From contig JAVFAS010000043.1 of assembly GCA_034002405.1 (NCBI GenBank), positions 1 to 31,071 of the forward strand: a stretch of 31,071 nt of DNA. The letters are read 5' to 3'. The translations under genes and the position numbers were made by a program. Under the pieces are notes generated by a model. That model was not told where the DNA came from. It saw only the letters and a program-made list of their open reading frames with translations, and made no database searches. Positions 25,793-31,071 of this stretch are shown piece after piece. Positions within the stretch are counted from its first letter, which is position 1, and each line of letters begins with the position of its first letter. The stretch is from SZUA-365 sp034002405. Lineage in GTDB: Bacteria > Bacteroidota > Ignavibacteria > SZUA-365.

Positions 25793-27010
25793 ATGAAACT
25801 ATCCATTCCACGCTTCACCTTCTGGAAAGCCGTCGCCGCGCTCTTCCTCCTCGCCGGCGGTATCGCGACCATCGTCCGCTTCGGATGGGGTCTCGGCGCA
25901 TCGACGAATCTGACGGACGCGACACCGTGGGGACTGTGGATCGGCTTCGACGTCGTGACCGGTGTCGGTCTCGCCGCGGGCGGATTCACCCTCGCCGGTA
26001 TCGTGCACATTTTCAACATCAAACGCTTCGAACCGATCGTGCGTCCCGCCATCCTGACCGCGTTCATGGGCTATGTGCTCGTGATCGTGGGACTGCTCTT
26101 CGACCTCGGCCGTCCATGGAGCATCTGGCACGCCCTCATCTACCAGAACCCGCATTCGGTGCTTTTCGAAGTCGCGATGTGCGTGATGACCTACACGGCC
26201 GTGCTCGCGTTGGAATTCTCACCCGTCGTGCTCGAGCGCTTCCGGCTGCACAAACTGCTGAAGATCGTCAAGGTCATCACCATCCCGCTGATCATTCTCG
26301 GCATCCTGTTGTCGATGCTGCATCAGTCCTCGCTCGGCACCCTGTACCTGATCGTGCCGCAGAAGATGCATCCGTTCTGGTACTCCCCGATGCTCCCGGT
26401 CTTTTTCTTCATCAGCGCTGTATCCGTCGGACTCGGCATGACCATCGTCGAATCATATCTCAGCGCGCGTGCCTTTCAGAAAACGTTGGAAACCCCTCTG
26501 TTGCGCGATCTCGCGAAGATGATGATCGGGGTCCTGCTGGTGTACTGGACCATGCGTGGCATCGATCTCATCCGTCGTGATGCGCTCGCCTTCCTGTTCG
26601 ACGGCAGCTTCGAGACGATGATGTGGTACCTGGAGATTTCCCTGATGTTGATCATCCCGCTGGTGCTGTTCAATATTCGTGGTTGGGGACGCTCGCGCGC
26701 CGGGATGTTCTTCACCGCGATCAGCGTCGTGCTGGGCTTCGTCACCAACCGTCTCAATGTGACCATGACCTCACTCGAGGCCTATTATCACGAAAATTTC
26801 GGTGTGACCTACTTCCCCGGGATTGGTGAACTCGCGGTGACCATCGCCATCGTGACACTCGGGTTCGTGATTTTCGCGCTCGCGGTGAAACATCTTCCGA
26901 TCTTCCCGCATCACGAGGAAGAAGCCGTGGTGCATCTCGATACGATGCATGAAGCCACGCAACCGGCATCGATGCATGCGAAGCCGGTCGCCGAACTGAA
27001 CCGTCACTGA
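25793..27010 (+). CDS. HybB/NrfD-family quinone-interacting membrane subunit
   Basis: The 405-residue integral membrane protein has about ten helices and the conserved features of the HybB branch of the NrfD/PsrC family: ATPWGLWIGFDVVTGVGLAAGG early, LLFDLGRPW, SMLHQSSLGTLYLI and HPFWYSPMLPVFFF. Members bind quinone and link its oxidation or reduction to an attached Fe-S protein, in some cases moving protons. GGAGG lies five bases before the ATG, and the HybA-like gene ends just upstream, so the two probably form one complex. No hydrogenase or molybdopterin catalytic subunit is present in the window. The His-rich C-terminal tail (LPIFPHHEEEAVVHLDTMHE) is a visible oddity that could bind metal. 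Confidence 0.92.
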   Translation: MKLSIPRFTFWKAVAALFLLAGGIATIVRFGWGLGASTNLTDATPWGLWIGFDVVTGVGLAAGGFTLAGIVHIFNIKRFEPIVRPAILTAFMGYVLVIVGLLFDLGRPWSIWHALIYQNPHSVLFEVAMCVMTYTAVLALEFSPVVLERFRLHKLLKIVKVITIPLIILGILLSMLHQSSLGTLYLIVPQKMHPFWYSPMLPVFFFISAVSVGLGMTIVESYLSARAFQKTLETPLLRDLAKMMIGVLLVYWTMRGIDLIRRDALAFLFDGSFETMMWYLEISLMLIIPLVLFNIRGWGRSRAGMFFTAISVVLGFVTNRLNVTMTSLEAYYHENFGVTYFPGIGELAVTIAIVTLGFVIFALAVKHLPIFPHHEEEAVVHLDTMHEATQPASMHAKPVAELNRH

Positions 27011-27019
27011 TGAATTCAC

Positions 27020-27048
27020 GGCCGCGGCGGCATGACGTCGCCGCGGCC
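27020..27048 (+). other. strong intercistronic hairpin
   Basis: GGCCGCGGCG (27020-27029), a nine-base loop, then CGCCGCGGCC (27039-27048) form a perfect 10-bp GC-only stem ten bases after the HybB-like stop. No T-tract follows, so it is not a standard intrinsic terminator. It may mark an mRNA processing or stability point and lower expression of the following gene. Confidence 0.7.
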
Positions 27049-27112
27049 ATACCTCTCACACCCGTTCGCACTTGAAACCCACGCACCTTTCACCTCAACG
27101 CCGGTCGACATC

Positions 27113-27910
27113 ATGAGCGTCAGAATAGAAACAACAGCTGAACAATGCGTATGGGTGAGCGCGGGTGTCCTCAACTATAAACTCTGCGACCGCGGTTTCG
27201 ACTGCGAGCACTGTCCCCTCGATGCGGCACTTCGCGATCACGGGGGCGGCTGCGACGAAGACGAAAGCGGTCTCACGCTGTCCGCGGTGGAGTTTCCGGC
27301 GTGGAATGAGCTTGCTCCCGAACTCCAGCCGTTGTTCGAACCGTTTCGCTCGCTGTCGCTGTGTGACACGGCGCGATATTCCTCCCGCCACGTCTGGGTG
27401 CGCCAACTGCCCTCGGGCATGTTGCGGCTGGGGCTCGATGCCTTCGCCGCGGCGTTGATCCCGGACGACGCGCAACTGGTTACCGTGGCACACGGCAGTG
27501 AATTGCGGGAGGGGGAAGCCTTTGGATGGGTCTACGCGTGGAACAAAACGCTTCCTCTTCCCGCTCCTGTTTCCGGCCATGTCATCTGTCGCAGCGGCCG
27601 CGGTCTCGAATCCGTCGCGAATCTCCGCGGCAATCCCTACACCACGGGCAGTCTCCTCACGATCCAGCCCACCCTTGGCACGATGGCGGAGGCGCCGGTG
27701 CGCTCCGCCCGCGTGCAACGGACGCGATTCCAGCGCGGGACCCGCGCGCTCGCCGATCGGCTCATGAGGGAAGCCTCCCGCGCCGATCTCGGTCTCTGTC
27801 TCAACGACGGCGGGGCACCGGTCCACTCACTGCCGGAAATGCTGGGCCAGGAGCGCTTCTGGAAGCTGCTCCAGCAGCACATTGGCGGAGGTAAAGGTCC
27901 GGAATCTTGA
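27113..27910 (+). CDS. GcvH-like protein with N-terminal four-cysteine motif
   Basis: The gene encodes 265 residues. The N-terminus has C12-x12-C25-x5-C31-x2-C34 in the setting CVWVSAGVLNYKLC and FDCEHCPLD, which could bind a metal or Fe-S cluster. A GcvH/lipoyl-type domain follows (YSSRHVWVRQLPSGMLRLGLDAF, GWVYAWNKTLPLPAPVSG, GNPYTTGSLLTIQP). K145 is present but lies seven, not eight, residues before the conserved Pro, so lipoylation is doubtful. The first GcvH-like protein of the operon has Arg at the same place. A basic helical C-terminus completes it. No signal peptide or membrane helix is seen. The start at 27113 is uncertain because no clear ribosome site precedes it; an earlier in-frame start at 27032 lies in the hairpin. 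It is probably a soluble partner of the membrane redox module or of the kinase. Confidence 0.75.
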   Translation: MSVRIETTAEQCVWVSAGVLNYKLCDRGFDCEHCPLDAALRDHGGGCDEDESGLTLSAVEFPAWNELAPELQPLFEPFRSLSLCDTARYSSRHVWVRQLPSGMLRLGLDAFAAALIPDDAQLVTVAHGSELREGEAFGWVYAWNKTLPLPAPVSGHVICRSGRGLESVANLRGNPYTTGSLLTIQPTLGTMAEAPVRSARVQRTRFQRGTRALADRLMREASRADLGLCLNDGGAPVHSLPEMLGQERFWKLLQQHIGGGKGPES

Positions 27911-27936
27911 TCCCCACGCCTCCGTTCGTTAGATTG
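27907..27936 (+). promoter_or_regulatory. internal promoter of the kinase/regulator pair
   Basis: TTG at 27907-27909, 20 bases, and TAGATTG at 27930-27936 lie 29 bases before the kinase ATG and overlap the end of the preceding gene. It has the same vegetative form as elsewhere, so the two-component pair could be made without the sigma-54 promoter. Confidence 0.55.
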
Positions 27937-27965
27937 TGGCGGACTGCCCCCACCCGGAGCGTTGG

Positions 27966-29569
27966 ATGCGCCTCTACCACACACTCAGCTTCAAGCTCAT
28001 AGCCTCTCTCTTTCTCGCCTTGATGGTCGTTTCCATCGGGGTGGTCTATGTACGTGTGACCGCGCAGAATGCGGTGATGGAGGAGACCATCCATGTATGC
28101 GCCGAACGAGCCAGTTCCTTCGCGAAGATCGCCCTCCACCAGGGCATGCAGGAAAACCATCCCGAGGTCATCCAGCAGACCATTTCCCAGATCGGAAATG
28201 CGAGCGACATCGAACGCATCAGTCTCTACGACAAAAACGGCCGAATCGCATACTCGTCCGACTCGTTACACATCGGTCGCGTCGTGCAAACCGAGGACGA
28301 AGCCTGCGCCCCGTGCCACGGTGGCCGTACCGATTTCACGCGTACGCAGAGCAAGGAATTCGTGCGCATCTACAATTCCCCGTCGGGAAACCGCGTGCTC
28401 GGGCTGATCACTCCGATCACCAACCTCCCCTCGTGCAGCGATGGACCGTGTCACGTCCATCCGCCCGAGCAGACCGTCCTGGGCGTGCTCGACGTTCAGA
28501 TGTCGCTGGCGCGCATGGACGCCCAGGCGGAAACTCTTCAGACCAGCGTGATCGTCTCGATTCTGCTCACCTTTATCATCCTGGCCGCCGGCGCCGGTGT
28601 TTTCATCTACTTCTTCGTGCACAAGCCCGTGCAGTCCGTGATCGCGGGAACGCATCGCATTGCGACCGGAGACCTTGGGTATAAAATTCCGCTGAAGCGG
28701 AAAGATGAACTCGGCCTGCTCGTCAAATCCTTCAATCGCATGGCGTCGGAGCTCAAGCGCTCGGAGGCCGAACTCGTCGAGTGGTCGAACACACTCGAAG
28801 AGAAGGTGGAAAAGAAAACCGAGGAGCTCAACAAGGTCCAGGTGCAGATCATGCACATGGAGAAAATGGCATCGCTCGGCAAGCTCAGCTCGGTGATCGC
28901 GCATGAACTGAACAATCCCCTCGCGGGCATTCTCACCTACGCCCGACTGGTCGAGAAGCGTCTCGGGCGGGCCGACCTCACGCCTGCACACTGCGAGACC
29001 ATGCAGAAGGATGTCCGCCTCATCGCGGAGGAGTCGCGGCGCTGCGGTGATATCGTCAAAAACCTCCTCTTCTTCGCACGCAGCCGGGAAGGCGAATACC
29101 GGCAGGCGGATCTCAACGAGGTGATCGAGAAAACCATCCGGCTCGTGCATCACAAAATCGACCTGTATGATATCCGGCTCGAGGTGCATGTGCCACCCGA
29201 GACGGTGCTCGCAACCTGCGACCAGAACCAGATCCAGCAAGCGGTTCTCGCCCTCATCATCAACGCGATCGAGGCGATGCCCGACGGCGGCCGGCTGACC
29301 GTCGGACTCCACCGCGACGACGGGAACGCGCAGATCCGTATTTCGGATACCGGCATCGGAATATCCGAGGAAGACCAGCGCCGTGTGTTCGAACCCTTCT
29401 TCACGACCAAGGAAGAAGGACACGGCACCGGGCTCGGACTGTCGGTCGCGTACGGAATCGTACAGAGTCATGACGGACATATCCGCGTCGAAAGCACGAT
29501 GGGGAAAGGTTCGACGTTCATTGTTACGCTGCCGATCAGCGGGCCATCCACGTATTTCCAGGAGCAGGC

Positions 29570-29573
<4 letters not shown>
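27966..29573 (+). CDS. sensor histidine kinase with periplasmic c-type haem motifs
   Basis: The 535-residue protein has two membrane helices (about 8-30 and 188-212) around a periplasmic sensor domain. That domain contains CAPCH (C114-C117-H118) and CSDGPCH (C157-C162-H163), i.e. one CxxCH and one Cx4CH haem c attachment motif, within a CACHE/PAS-like region (ISLYDKNGRIAYSS). HAMP, a coiled coil and a HisKA domain follow, with phospho-acceptor H313 in AHELNNP. The HATPase domain has N (NAIEAM), G1 (DTGIGI), F (FEPFF) and G2 (GTGLGLSV) boxes. It is predicted to sense redox state or a diatomic gas through haem and phosphorylate the next gene product. The start at 27966 has GGAG six bases upstream. 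Its stop overlaps the regulator start by four bases. Confidence 0.92.
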
Positions 29574-30931
<1,358 letters not shown>

Positions 30932-30937
30932 TACTGC

Positions 30938-31071
30938 ATGATGGACATCTCCATCATACCACTGGGATCGCATCCGCGAGACATCGTGCTCCCGGATCTC
31001 AAAGCCGGTATCGAGCGCACGCTCCCGGTACGTGTCCGCATCGAAGAGCGACCGCTGGACATCGATTCGGC
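30938..31071 (+). CDS. probable archaemetzincin-type metalloprotease (5' part only)
   Basis: An open frame starts at ATG 30938 (or 30941), six bases after the regulator stop, and runs out of the window after 44 codons. It begins MMDISIIPLGSHPRDIVLP, and the early I-x-I-I-P-L-G followed by a helix and a beta strand (PVRVRIEERPLDID) resembles the N-terminus of archaemetzincins, small zinc peptidases. The HExxH zinc site would lie beyond the window edge, so the call rests on the N-terminal pattern only. The close spacing suggests it is the last, or a further, gene of the operon. Confidence 0.5.
   Translation, partial: MMDISIIPLGSHPRDIVLPDLKAGIERTLPVRVRIEERPLDIDS

Noticed and set aside
27020..27048. 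Rho-independent terminator
   Set aside because: The stem is strong but no T-run follows, and co-directional genes continue downstream.
28266..29480. 404-codon minus-strand open frame
   Set aside because: Antisense to the histidine kinase, whose N, G1, F, G2 and His boxes are all intact.

Overview
The window is GC-rich bacterial DNA carrying ordinary chromosomal genes. It has no rRNA, tRNA, CRISPR array or transposase that I can see. Two things point to the Bacteroidota/Chlorobiota (FCB) group, possibly an Ignavibacteria- or Kapabacteria-like lineage. First, the best primary promoters share one form, TTG or TTTG, then 19-20 bases, then TAnnTT(T)G/C, which resembles the Bacteroidota housekeeping promoter. 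Second, the gene families (thioester alpha-2-macroglobulin with PBP1C, Asp-box repeat protein) are common there. The taxonomic placement is inference.

Region 1 (1-5818) handles alpha-glucans or oligosaccharides. It holds a sugar MFS transporter (minus strand, cut by the window edge), a small two-helix membrane protein, a MalK/MsmX/UgpC-type ABC ATPase with no permease in view, and a secreted GH133-type debranching enzyme with a C-terminal beta domain. A UspA protein (5920-6384) follows behind its own promoter.

Region 2 (6389-19929, all minus strand) concerns the cell envelope. In transcription order it contains a large Asp-box/BNR repeat protein, a small membrane protein, a transglutaminase-fold protein that has lost its catalytic Cys and His, a thioester-containing alpha-2-macroglobulin lipoprotein and PBP1C. 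The last two are the classic peptidoglycan repair and protease-trap pair.

Region 3 (19985-22126) has a small methyltransferase and a YfcC-family carrier. The carrier gene is bounded by two different short tandem-repeat arrays.

Region 4 (22216-31071) is the most interesting part. A divergent NtrC-like regulator with degraded AAA+ motifs (GAFPGA instead of GAFTGA, sensor II Arg replaced by Ser) faces a co-directional cluster. The cluster encodes a membrane-anchored GcvH-like protein, a HybA-like 4Fe-4S protein without a Tat leader, a HybB/NrfD-like quinone-linked membrane subunit, a second GcvH-like protein with a four-Cys motif, a histidine kinase whose periplasmic sensor carries CxxCH and Cx4CH haem motifs, a canonical NtrC-type response regulator (GAFTGA), and the start of a probable archaemetzincin. 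The roughly 500-base intergenic region has a good sigma-54 -24/-12 promoter and five copies of a 17-bp inverted repeat (TGTTG-N7-CAACA), two pairs of which are spaced exactly 23 bp. I propose a haem-sensing, sigma-54-controlled membrane redox module with two opposing regulators. I do not recognise this combination as a characterised system.
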